This document shows positions 1 to 6,896 of a stretch of 13,553 nucleotides of DNA, in pieces. A model generated the notes under the pieces. It was not told the DNA's origin. It ran no database searches and worked only from the letters and a program-made list of their open reading frames with translations. The DNA lies in contig CAILUR010000177.1 of NCBI GenBank assembly GCA_903837445.1, positions 1 to 13,553 on the forward strand, in the 5' to 3' direction. Origin of the DNA: an uncultured bacterium (GTDB taxonomy: Bacteria; Oederibacteriota; PGYV01; CAILUR01). Each line of letters opens with the position of its first letter. Position 1 is the stretch's first letter. The translations under genes were made by a program, and so were the position numbers.

Positions 1-1164
1 AAACTGCTTCACGAACTGCAGGTGCACCAGGTGGAATTAGAAATGCAGAACGAAGAACTGAAAAGGGCAAATATAGCTGTTGAACACGAAAAGGAAAAAT
101 TCTCTAATCTATACAACTTATCAACGATAGGATATATTACGGTCGATAGCGATGGGATTATCAAAGGGCTTAATATAAGAATGGCAAGGCTGTTAGCGAG
201 TTCGAAGGAAACCTTTGAAAATAAAAATTTTAAGATGTTCGTTTTCTCGGAACTACGGCAGGCTTTTAACGAGTTTTTAAAAAGAATATTTGAAAATGAG
301 GACAGAACAGCTATTGAAACTGTGCTTATTTCGAAAAATGAGCTAATGGTAAATGTTTACATTGAAGGAAAAGCTTCGAACAGTAACGAATGTGATTTAA
401 ATGTCATTGATATCACTGAAAGGATACTATCTGAAAAAAAGATAAAAGAACTATTGGGTAAACTTAAAAAATCCAACGAAAATCTTGAAAAATTCAGTTA
501 TGTCGTGGCACACGATCTTGAAGCCCCCCTGCGCACGATAAGCGGTTTTGCTAAACTGATTGAAAAGGAAGCTCGGGATATTTTGAGAAACGAGTCTAAA
601 AAGTATATAACTTTTATTTTGGATGCGACAATGAAAATGGAAAAACTAATAAAAGACCTTTTGACTTATGCTCAGATTGACAATACCGAGTTGGTCCCAG
701 AGGAGATTGCTCTGGATAGTCTGGTGGATGGTATTATTGTTAACGCCGTTAATGGAATAAATAAAACTGGGAAGAGTATTATTATTATAAAGCACAGCGC
801 ACTTCCGCACATAAAAGCCGTAGAAGTACATATGCGGCAGTTATTTCAGAACTTAATCTTTAACGCTGTGAAATTTACAGCATTGCAGGCTTTTCCGGAA
901 ATTCAAATAAATGTCTTGAAAGAAGAGGAGGCGTATCTTTTTTCAATTACAGATAACGGAATAGGAATCGAAGCCAAGGATATAAAAGATATATTTGAGG
1001 GGTTTCGTAAATTACGCACCGAGAAAGAGTACGCCGGTAGTGGCGTAGGTCTGAACATATGTAAAAAGATAGTTACATTATATGGTGGGAAAATCTGGGG
1101 GGAATCTACACTGGGGAAAAAGACCACCTTTTATTTCACCTTGGCTAAAAAACATTTTATTTGA
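1..1164 (+). CDS. PAS-domain sensor histidine kinase, 5' partial
   Basis: This is the C-terminal 387 residues of a sensor histidine kinase. The frame is open to base 1 and already encodes the HELQVHQVELEMQNEEL linker often found before PAS domains, so the GTG at 22 is not the true start. A PAS domain follows (about 33-140, with NLSTIGYITVDSDG). The HisKA phosphoacceptor is His171 in VVAHDLEAPLR. The HATPase domain has an N box (QNLIFNAVKF, about 283-292), a G1 box (DNGIGI, 318-323), an F-box-like FEGFRKLR and a G2 box (GSGVGL, 346-351). All residues needed for autophosphorylation appear present. No membrane segment lies in the visible part, so location depends on the missing N-terminus. The ligand is unknown. 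The receiver-cyclase gene starts 63 bases downstream, so it is the likely phosphotransfer partner; that pairing is inferred from adjacency only. Confidence 0.9.
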   Translation, partial: KLLHELQVHQVELEMQNEELKRANIAVEHEKEKFSNLYNLSTIGYITVDSDGIIKGLNIRMARLLASSKETFENKNFKMFVFSELRQAFNEFLKRIFENEDRTAIETVLISKNELMVNVYIEGKASNSNECDLNVIDITERILSEKKIKELLGKLKKSNENLEKFSYVVAHDLEAPLRTISGFAKLIEKEARDILRNESKKYITFILDATMKMEKLIKDLLTYAQIDNTELVPEEIALDSLVDGIIVNAVNGINKTGKSIIIIKHSALPHIKAVEVHMRQLFQNLIFNAVKFTALQAFPEIQINVLKEEEAYLFSITDNGIGIEAKDIKDIFEGFRKLRTEKEYAGSGVGLNICKKIVTLYGGKIWGESTLGKKTTFYFTLAKKHFI

Positions 1165-1227
1165 GGATTGTCAAAACATAGCAAAACTGATAACTTTGTC
1201 CGTGGACTATGGGAAAAGGAGAAAAGT

Positions 1228-3540
1228 ATGTCTAGACCTTTAAAAGTATTAATTATAGATGATTCAGAGAGCGATAGCGTTTTAGTAGTGAAGACGCTGT
1301 CGCAAAATGGGTTTGATGTCTCGAGTGTCAGGGTGGACTCCGAAGCCGAACTAAAAAAAGAACTTTTGAAACAATGGGATATAATAACCTGTGATTGTGT
1401 AATGCCCGGTCTTTCTACTATGGATGTCTTGTCCATATTGAGAAGAAAAAAAATAAAAATTCCGATGATAATTTTAACAGGTATTTTTGATTATACTGTT
1501 GCACCAGAACTGATTGCAGCCGGCGCTAGCGATTTCGTTTTAAAAACCGATATGTCTAAGTTGGTGCTTAGTATAGAACGGGAAATTAGCAAACAGAAGC
1601 AAACAATAAAAGAATTAATAAAAAATGAAGAAAAAAAAATTATTGAAACTTCACCTACAGTCAAAAAAAAGCCATTTATGACTATACGAAGAAGGGTTAT
1701 TATTTCTTTTGCAATTATAATTTCTAGTATAGTTTTTTTGGGAGTAATGATATTGCTGCATGGAATAAATAACTCAGGCAGGGTGTCTTTTCAAAAAGCT
1801 TCGGTGGGAATAGAACTTATAGCAAGCAACATAGAAATTTTTAGGTTACATAGAGCTGAAACATTTAGCAAATTGAATTATATCGAAGAATATTTGAAAG
1901 ATGGCAAAAAATTTAAACTGTATAAGTTTGAGATTATGGAATATAGTCTTAAAAACACGAAAAGTTATGGAAATATTGACAAGGAAATTTTGAAAAAAAT
2001 CAAACCAGAGGACATACGAAAAGTCCTTAATGACGGCATAATCAGAGCCGTGGATGTCCGTGTAGAGAAAATGCCCCCTAGAAAAATTATTTTTGCAAGG
2101 ATGGAAAATAGTACAGAAATAAAAAATGGGATTGTAGTTTTGGATTATACAGAAGAGTATCTGGCACAGATTAAATACTGGAAACTTTACATTATTGTAT
2201 TCACTTTTATTTTTTTAATAGTCCTTAGTATTGTAGTATCGTTAGGGCATTTTTTGGTAAAAAAAATTTTTAAACCGATAAAAACTATTAAAAAAGTCAT
2301 AAACGAGATTGCCAATGGCGACTTGTCAGAGAGTGTGCAAGTAAAAGAATATGATGAAATGGGGGAACTGGCATATGCTTTTGAAATAATGAGGATAAGC
2401 CTGGTAGAAACTTTTACGAAAATGAATTTTGAAATCAATGAAAGGGATAGGGCTGAAAAGGCGCTTAAAAGTTTGCACTTAAAACTCACTCTTTGGGTAG
2501 ACGAACTGGACAAGCGTACTCAAGAGTTAGATATTATGAACAAGATGGGTAAGATGCTGGAGTCCTGCAAAACCATGGATGAGTTTAGGTTGACTTGCAA
2601 TCGATATCTGAAACAAATTTTCCCTGAGGACTTTGGCGCGATTTATATTTTTAATGTTTCTAATAAGTTTTTGGAGATTTTTTCCAAATGGGGAAACGAG
2701 CCGATTGAGGAATCCTTCGTATCGGATGATTGTTGGAGTATGCGCGAAGGGAATATTTATTTGGCAGAGACATCGGGAAATTTCGATATGTTATGCCCCC
2801 ATATACAAAGTGCTGTAAGCGGAAAGTTCATAAAGACATTTTGTTTACCTATGATGGCACAGGGTAAGATCTTTGGGTTGTTTCATTTAAGGTCTTACCA
2901 AAAAGATATTGAGGTGGATAATATTAAAGGGAAAATAAAGTCAGCAAAAGAGCAGCTCGTGATAGCCGCGAACGAGCATATCACGATTGCGTTTTCCAAC
3001 CTGAAGAATCAGGAGACACTCAAGAGACAGTCCATAGTGGATGTCCTTACAGGGTTGTATAATAGGCGGCATATGAATGAGGCACTGGAACGGGAAATTT
3101 ATAGGGCGACTAGGCATAATAGCTCTTTTGGAGTGATAATGTTTGATATTGATTTATTTAAAAAATTCAATGAAGAATACGGGCACGACTTGGGAGACTT
3201 AGTGTTGGAAAAGATCGGTTTGATGGTAAAAACGGTTATCAGACCTGAAGACATAGCAAGCAGGTATGGCGGAGATGAATTCTTTGTCATATTGCCAGGA
3301 GCTGACTTGGAAGGAACTAATCAGTGCGCAATACGACTTATGGAAGAAGCCAGAAAACTGAAAGTGCAAGATAAAAGCGTTATACTCGGCGGAATTTCAC
3401 TATCAATCGGGGTGTCGGTTTACCCTGGGAACGGCAATACTTCTGAAGAAATAATTAAAACTGCTGACGAGACAATGTTTCAGGCAAAAAAAACGGGTAG
3501 AGACCGCATAGTGCTGAACAAAAAACCTGCTGAGGAATAG
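1228..3540 (+). CDS. Membrane-bound REC-HAMP-GAF-GGDEF diguanylate cyclase
   Basis: This 770-residue protein probably makes c-di-GMP from GTP under phosphorelay control. I chose ATG 1228 because GGAGA lies 5 bases upstream and the receiver begins at once; a TTG at 1168 would add 20 residues and has no comparable site. Domains in order: receiver (about 5-120) with Asp11, Asp12, phosphoacceptor Asp56, Thr84 and Lys106; TM1 (about 157-178) after a basic IRRR; an extracytoplasmic region of about 140 residues, possibly Cache-like; TM2 (about 320-344); HAMP (about 345-397); a helical linker; GAF (about 440-585) with Cys502, Cys523 and His525; GGDEF (about 600-765). The cyclase has DVLTGLYNRR, an FDID metal-site motif (639-642) and an intact GGDEF signature (681-685). 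An RPED at 672-675 matches the RxxD product-inhibition site. A cytoplasmic receiver ahead of a membrane sensor is unusual. The upstream kinase is the likely input. Confidence 0.9.
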   Translation: MSRPLKVLIIDDSESDSVLVVKTLSQNGFDVSSVRVDSEAELKKELLKQWDIITCDCVMPGLSTMDVLSILRRKKIKIPMIILTGIFDYTVAPELIAAGASDFVLKTDMSKLVLSIEREISKQKQTIKELIKNEEKKIIETSPTVKKKPFMTIRRRVIISFAIIISSIVFLGVMILLHGINNSGRVSFQKASVGIELIASNIEIFRLHRAETFSKLNYIEEYLKDGKKFKLYKFEIMEYSLKNTKSYGNIDKEILKKIKPEDIRKVLNDGIIRAVDVRVEKMPPRKIIFARMENSTEIKNGIVVLDYTEEYLAQIKYWKLYIIVFTFIFLIVLSIVVSLGHFLVKKIFKPIKTIKKVINEIANGDLSESVQVKEYDEMGELAYAFEIMRISLVETFTKMNFEINERDRAEKALKSLHLKLTLWVDELDKRTQELDIMNKMGKMLESCKTMDEFRLTCNRYLKQIFPEDFGAIYIFNVSNKFLEIFSKWGNEPIEESFVSDDCWSMREGNIYLAETSGNFDMLCPHIQSAVSGKFIKTFCLPMMAQGKIFGLFHLRSYQKDIEVDNIKGKIKSAKEQLVIAANEHITIAFSNLKNQETLKRQSIVDVLTGLYNRRHMNEALEREIYRATRHNSSFGVIMFDIDLFKKFNEEYGHDLGDLVLEKIGLMVKTVIRPEDIASRYGGDEFFVILPGADLEGTNQCAIRLMEEARKLKVQDKSVILGGISLSIGVSVYPGNGNTSEEIIKTADETMFQAKKTGRDRIVLNKKPAEE

Positions 3541-3680
3541 CCTCTGGCTGGAATATAAATATTTTGAAAAAACTGAGCAAAAAAATCAAAAAACCATAAT
3601 AAATATGTGGAAGAAAAATCCTCAAAGAAAAGCATATATTACCGAGTTAATAAAAGCCACTGAAAAAACGAATTTAATTC

Positions 3681-3709
3681 TTGACAAAATAGCAATATAA
3701 TACTAATGT
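3681..3709 (+). promoter_or_regulatory. Possible promoter for the lipoprotein gene
   Basis: A perfect TTGACA lies at 3681-3686 and a perfect TATAAT at 3696-3701, but only 9 bases separate them, so they cannot serve the same sigma-70-type promoter. With 17-base spacing, TTGACA pairs with a poor TAATGT (3704-3709), and TATAAT pairs with a poor TTTAAT (3673-3678). One of these probably drives the lipoprotein gene about 50 bases downstream. The sequence does not settle which. Confidence 0.4.
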
Positions 3710-3754
3710 AGTGATATTAAAGTTACTTTAATTAAATACAAAAAGGAGGGTTTT

Positions 3755-4306
3755 ATGAAAAAGGTAATTTATGTTTTGGTATGTTTGTTTATTTTGGCTT
3801 TAGTTTCGTTCTCTTCGGGCTGCACAAGTAAGACAGTGACTATTGTGGATCCTACTCCTACACCTGTATGCGGCATTATCGGTGGGAATTCTTTGGATGA
3901 TGATAACAGTTATTTTAGCAATGGATTATTATTAGCGGTTTCGTTTACTGCTGCTACCAACGAAACAGTAACCACTCTGTCTTCCAAATTTGCAGTAAAT
4001 GGAGGAATTACAGCTATGGGCGTATATACGAATAATGCCGGAGTACCTGGCACGCTAATGGTAGAAACTTCACAAACCACTGCAATTGGCTGGAATTCGG
4101 TCACGATAACTCCACTTTCTATCACTTCGGGAACTGCATACTGGTTAGCAGTTTATGGATCTAATACAGGGCCTCTAGATACAACCACAATAACAATAAG
4201 TTCAAAATATATGACTTATTCCTATTCAACTGGTCTTCCTGTCAGCCCCACAGGCTGGTCTGATGCTAGTGGAGCAGTAAAGATCTATGCGATAGGATGC
4301 CATTAA
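3755..4306 (+). CDS. Putative lipoprotein of unknown function
   Basis: This 183-residue protein is probably exported and lipid-anchored. It has a basic MKK start, a hydrophobic core and a lipobox ending FSSGC, with Cys23 as the lipidated residue. Thr24, not Asp, follows the Cys; under the enterobacterial rule that would permit outer-membrane sorting, though the rule may not hold here. A short Pro/Thr linker (PTPTP) leads to a Ser/Thr/Gly-rich domain with alternating hydrophobic residues, which I read as a beta-sandwich. Stretches such as GVYTNNAGVPGTL, GWNSVTITPL and AYWLAVYG resemble uncharacterised surface-protein modules; I cannot name the family. Cys39 and Cys182 sit at the two ends of the mature domain and could form a disulfide. 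A strong AAGGAGGG site lies 5 bases before the ATG. The gene has its own terminator, so it looks monocistronic. Confidence 0.8.
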   Translation: MKKVIYVLVCLFILALVSFSSGCTSKTVTIVDPTPTPVCGIIGGNSLDDDNSYFSNGLLLAVSFTAATNETVTTLSSKFAVNGGITAMGVYTNNAGVPGTLMVETSQTTAIGWNSVTITPLSITSGTAYWLAVYGSNTGPLDTTTITISSKYMTYSYSTGLPVSPTGWSDASGAVKIYAIGCH

Positions 4307-4348
4307 AAAATAAGATATAGTTAAAAAATAAAGGTAAAAGTAAAAAAG

Positions 4349-4383
4349 AGCAGAGCTTTTAATAAAAGCTCTGCTATTTTTTT
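4349..4383 (+). terminator. Rho-independent terminator after the lipoprotein gene
   Basis: AGCAGAGCTTTT (4349-4360) and AAAAGCTCTGCT (4364-4375) form a perfect 12-bp stem with a 3-base AAT loop, followed by A and seven Ts (4377-4383). An A-run at 4342-4347 gives a T-run on the opposite strand, so it could work in both directions. It separates the signalling region from the rpsB operon. Confidence 0.93.
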
Positions 4384-4445
4384 ATCTAAAACCAATGTAG
4401 TTTAGGCATAAAAAGTATCAGTTCCAAAGGGGTGAGAAAAACTCC

Positions 4446-4475
4446 TTGCCAACACCCTGTCTTTTATGCTATATT
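4446..4475 (+). promoter_or_regulatory. Promoter of the rpsB operon
   Basis: TTGCCA (4446-4451, 5 of 6 to consensus) is followed by 18 bases and TATATT (4470-4475, 5 of 6), with TGC directly before it as an extended -10 element. Transcription would start near 4481-4483, giving a leader of about 120 bases before rpsB. This is the best promoter match in the window and sits just after the terminator, as expected for the head of an operon. The start site is inferred. Confidence 0.7.
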
Positions 4476-4510
4476 TATTTCGCCTTATAAATCAGGTGAA
4501 GTATAAAAAC

Positions 4511-4579
4511 GCATGCGTGTTGGATTTTCCTGCCGGTCCCTTAAACAGGGTGTGGGAAGAGTAGATGGCGCGCAGATGC
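4511..4579 (+). promoter_or_regulatory. Structured 5' leader of rpsB, possible S2 autoregulatory element
   Basis: GCAT (4511-4514) pairs with ATGC (4576-4579) and GCGTG (4515-4519) with CGCGC (4569-4573, one G-U), leaving an AG bulge. Inside, TTCC (4527-4530) pairs with GGAA (4555-4558), and CCCT (4538-4541) with AGGG (4547-4550) around a TAAAC loop. The result is a long arm with internal loops that ends 11 bases before the AGGAGGAG ribosome-binding site. Ribosomal protein operons are often autoregulated through such leaders, and rpsB leaders are known in some bacteria. I did not match this to a named family. Confidence 0.45.
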
Positions 4580-4602
4580 AAAAAACCGTCAGGAGGAGTA
4601 TT

Positions 4603-5439
4603 ATGCCACAGATTTCTATGAAAGCCTTTCTCGAAAGCGGTGTTCATTTCGGACACCAAACCAAACGCTGGAATCCGAAAATGAAGCCATATATTTTCGC
4701 AGCCAGAAACGGTATCTACATTATCGATCTCCAAAAAACCCTCAAGTACACCAAGGAAGCGGTTAATTTTGTTAAAACAGTTGTCCGCTCCAATAAAAAG
4801 GTGCTCTTCGTCGGAACGAAAAAACAATCCAAGGAAGCCATTAAAGAAGAAGCAACACGCTGTGGTATGCCATTTATTGCCAACAGATGGCTCGGCGGAA
4901 TTCTCACCAATTTCGTGACCATAAAAAAACGCGTAGCCAGACTTAAAGAGTATGAAGAAATGGAAATCACTGGCGGTTTTGACAGATATCCTATCAAGGA
5001 AAAAATGACAAAACTCAAAGAATACGCCAAGCTCAAACTCAACTTAGAAGGCATTAAAGATATGAATGATATGCCTGGCACGATTTTTATCATTGATACA
5101 AAAAGAGAAGAGAACGCTATAAAAGAAGGCAACAAGCTTAAAATTCCAGTAGTCGCCGTGGTGGATACCAACTGTGATCCTGACCATATTGACTATATCA
5201 TTCCAGGAAATGATGACGCTATTCGCGCCGTGCGGCTTATGAGCAAAATAATAGCGGACACTATTATAGAAGAGAAACAGGCAATGGAACGCGAAAAAGA
5301 AATGCAAATGAAAGCGGCAGCGGATGCTATTCAAGTGGCCACGGATGTAAAGACAGCCGGAGAAAAAGCCACAGCCATACAGGCAGGCGTGGATTACTCG
5401 CAGGTGTTTAAAGATGAGCCACCTACAGAAACAAAGTAA
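4603..5439 (+). CDS. rpsB: 30S ribosomal protein S2
   Basis: S2 is a 30S subunit protein that assembles late and helps S1 bind. The start is ATG 4603: AGGAGGAG (4591-4598) lies directly upstream and the product begins MPQISMKAFLESGVHFGHQ, the expected S2 N-terminus. An in-frame ATG at 4513 would add 30 unrelated residues from the leader and is rejected. The 278-residue product is of normal length. Family stretches include TKRWNPKMKPYIF, NGIYIIDLQKT, ANRWLGGILTNF and the C-terminal DPDHIDYIIPGNDDAIRAV. The last 40 or so residues are Ala/Lys/Glu-rich, as in many S2 tails. It is the first gene of the operon; tsf follows after 41 bases, the usual pairing. Confidence 0.97.
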   Translation: MPQISMKAFLESGVHFGHQTKRWNPKMKPYIFAARNGIYIIDLQKTLKYTKEAVNFVKTVVRSNKKVLFVGTKKQSKEAIKEEATRCGMPFIANRWLGGILTNFVTIKKRVARLKEYEEMEITGGFDRYPIKEKMTKLKEYAKLKLNLEGIKDMNDMPGTIFIIDTKREENAIKEGNKLKIPVVAVVDTNCDPDHIDYIIPGNDDAIRAVRLMSKIIADTIIEEKQAMEREKEMQMKAAADAIQVATDVKTAGEKATAIQAGVDYSQVFKDEPPTETK

Positions 5440-5480
5440 AACATAAAAAAAAATAATATAAAAGTTTAAGGAGATTTGAT

Positions 5481-6080
5481 ATGGTGGAAATTACTGCTGC
5501 AATGGTAAAAGAACTTAGAGAAAAATCAGGCGCAGGCTTTACTGATTGCAAAAAAGCGCTTGTGGAAAAAGATGGAGATATTAAAAAGTCAATGGAATAC
5601 CTGAGAGAAAAAGGTATTGCCGATGCCTCGAAAAAAAGTTCCAGAGCCACCAATCAAGGGCTTGTCTATTCCTATATACATACCACGGGGAGAGTCGGCA
5701 CTTTGATAGAGTTAAATTGCGAGACGGACTTTGTCGCGAGAACAGATGATTTTCAACTTTTGGCGAAAGAAATCTCCCTGCAGATAGCAGGGATGAAACC
5801 TTCGTATCTTAAAAGAGAAGATGTGCCTGTGGAAGTTGTGGAAAAAGAAAAAGAAATTTACAGGGCGCAAATGAAGGACGCAGGCAAACCAGCACAGGTA
5901 GTGGATAAAATAGTGGAAGGAAAATTGGACAAGTTTTATAAAGAGTTTTGCTTGCTTGAAATGGCTTGGTTCAAGGATGATAAAAAAAATATAGAGACTC
6001 TCATAAAAGAAAGTATTGCCAAAATAGGCGAGAACATAACCCTGAAAAGGTTTGTTAGGTTTGAACTGGGCGAGAACTGA
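5481..6080 (+). CDS. tsf: Elongation factor Ts, short form
   Basis: EF-Ts recycles EF-Tu by promoting GDP release. The ATG follows AAGGAG (5468-5473) with 7-base spacing. The N-terminal UBA-like domain (about 1-55) has VKELREKSGAGFTDCKKAL, and the hallmark TDFVAR is at 82-87, the segment that inserts near the EF-Tu nucleotide site. At 199 residues it is far shorter than the E. coli protein (about 283) and close to the Thermus type (about 196), which has one core subdomain and works as a dimer. The coiled-coil insertion and C-terminal module of the long form are absent. The end, ENITLKRFVRFELGEN, looks like a natural C-terminus, so this is a short family member and not a truncation. An RNA hairpin follows before pyrH. 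Confidence 0.96.
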   Translation: MVEITAAMVKELREKSGAGFTDCKKALVEKDGDIKKSMEYLREKGIADASKKSSRATNQGLVYSYIHTTGRVGTLIELNCETDFVARTDDFQLLAKEISLQIAGMKPSYLKREDVPVEVVEKEKEIYRAQMKDAGKPAQVVDKIVEGKLDKFYKEFCLLEMAWFKDDKKNIETLIKESIAKIGENITLKRFVRFELGEN

Positions 6081-6108
6081 TAGCGCGTCCGCTGTAAGCC
6101 GTTAATAA

Positions 6109-6134
6109 ACCCCGTTGGGTTACACCAGCGGGGT
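6109..6134 (+). promoter_or_regulatory. Strong hairpin between tsf and pyrH
   Basis: ACCCCGTTGG (6109-6118) and CCAGCGGGGT (6125-6134) form a 10-bp stem with one G-U pair and a GTTACA loop. No T-run follows, so it is not a standard intrinsic terminator. It could be an RNA-processing or stability element, a Rho-dependent stop, or a control on pyrH translation. Both arms have alternative partners: CCGCTG (6089-6094) can pair with CAGCGG (6126-6131), and CCCGTT (6111-6116) with AACGGG (6145-6150). Confidence 0.6.
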
Positions 6135-6162
6135 AAATATATGAAACGGGCCGGTGAAACTT

Positions 6163-6879
6163 ATGGTAAAAAAAGATATGTATCGTAATGTAATGCTGAA
6201 AATCAGTGGAGAAGCCCTCGCTGGGAGTAAAAACGAAAGTATTGATTACGAAACCGTTTATGCCATAGCCAAAGAAATCAAAGAAGTACAACGCATGGGC
6301 GTCCGTATGAGTGTGGTAATAGGTGGGGGAAACATTTTTCGCGGCGGCAGGGGAAAAATAAAAATAGCAAGAGTAGTAGGCGACTATATGGGTATGCTCG
6401 CTACCATAATAAACGCTTTGGCTATGCAGGATATTTTAGAACAAATGGGAGTGAAGACACGGGTTATGACTTCCATAGAAATGCCTGAAATAGCAGAACC
6501 ATATATAAACCGCAGGGCAAAGCGCCACTTGGAAAAAAACAGGGTGGTGATTTTCGCAGGCGGCACTGGCAATCCTTATTTCACAACAGATACCGCAGCG
6601 GTACTGCGCGCCTTAGAAATCGGCGCAGATGTGATAATGAAAGCCACGAGAGTCTCTGGAGTGTACACGAGTGATCCTGAAATAAATAAAAACGCAAAAA
6701 AATACGAGCAGATTAGCTATAAAGAAGTCTTGAACAAAGGCCTCAAAGTAATGGACCCTACGGCTATCTCGCTTTGTATGGAAAAAAAGATTCCAATTAT
6801 TATTTTCAGTATGAAAACAAAAGGCAACATTAAAAAAGTTATTGAAAAGAAAAAAATAGGCACAATAGTCACGGAATAA
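6163..6879 (+). CDS. pyrH: UMP kinase
   Basis: Bacterial UMP kinase makes UDP from UMP and ATP, an essential step towards UTP, CTP and UDP-sugars; it is a cytoplasmic hexamer of the amino acid kinase fold. Visible motifs are LKISGEALAG (12-21), GGGNIFRGG (54-62), DYMGMLATIINALAMQD (74-90), GGTGNPYFTTDTAA (133-146) and KATRVSGVYTSDP (160-172). Three starts are possible: GTG 6154, ATG 6163 and ATG 6178. I prefer 6163 because a GGTGA sits 5 bases upstream and the 238-residue length fits the family. ATG 6178 lacks a ribosome-binding site but would put the conserved LKISGEAL nearer the usual distance from the N-terminus. Any of these leaves the enzyme intact. The upstream hairpin may affect initiation. 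frr follows after 17 bases. Confidence 0.95.
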   Translation: MVKKDMYRNVMLKISGEALAGSKNESIDYETVYAIAKEIKEVQRMGVRMSVVIGGGNIFRGGRGKIKIARVVGDYMGMLATIINALAMQDILEQMGVKTRVMTSIEMPEIAEPYINRRAKRHLEKNRVVIFAGGTGNPYFTTDTAAVLRALEIGADVIMKATRVSGVYTSDPEINKNAKKYEQISYKEVLNKGLKVMDPTAISLCMEKKIPIIIFSMKTKGNIKKVIEKKKIGTIVTE

Positions 6880-6896
6880 AATAAGGGAGGAAAGAA

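Noticed and set aside
22..24. GTG as the start of the histidine kinase
   Set aside because: The frame is open to base 1 and the upstream residues continue a known PAS-associated linker, so the gene begins outside the window.
1168..1227. TTG start adding 20 residues to the receiver-cyclase
   Set aside because: ATG 1228 has a well-spaced GGAGA and begins directly at the receiver domain; the extra residues look unrelated.
3681..3701. TTGACA and TATAAT read as one perfect promoter
   Set aside because: The spacing is 9 bases, far too short for a sigma-70-type promoter; reported only as a possible promoter with alternatives.
4511..4518. GCATGCGT palindromic stretch as a protein-binding site
   Set aside because: It is better explained as the 5' arm of the leader helix; such short palindromes are common by chance.
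4513..4602. N-terminal extension of S2 from ATG 4513
   Set aside because: It translates the structured leader. The S2 family N-terminus and a strong ribosome-binding site both mark ATG 4603.
4716..5171. Long minus-strand open frames opposite rpsB (and similar ones opposite frr, dxr, ispG and proS)
   Set aside because: They lie fully opposite well-identified genes, have no ribosome-binding sites or recognisable motifs, and arise from codon bias on the coding strand.
6109..6134. tsf-pyrH hairpin as an intrinsic terminator
   Set aside because: No T-run follows the stem, and the downstream genes need transcription.
6141..6188. 15-codon ATG frame overlapping the pyrH start
   Set aside because: No ribosome-binding site and no clear leader-peptide composition; probably chance.
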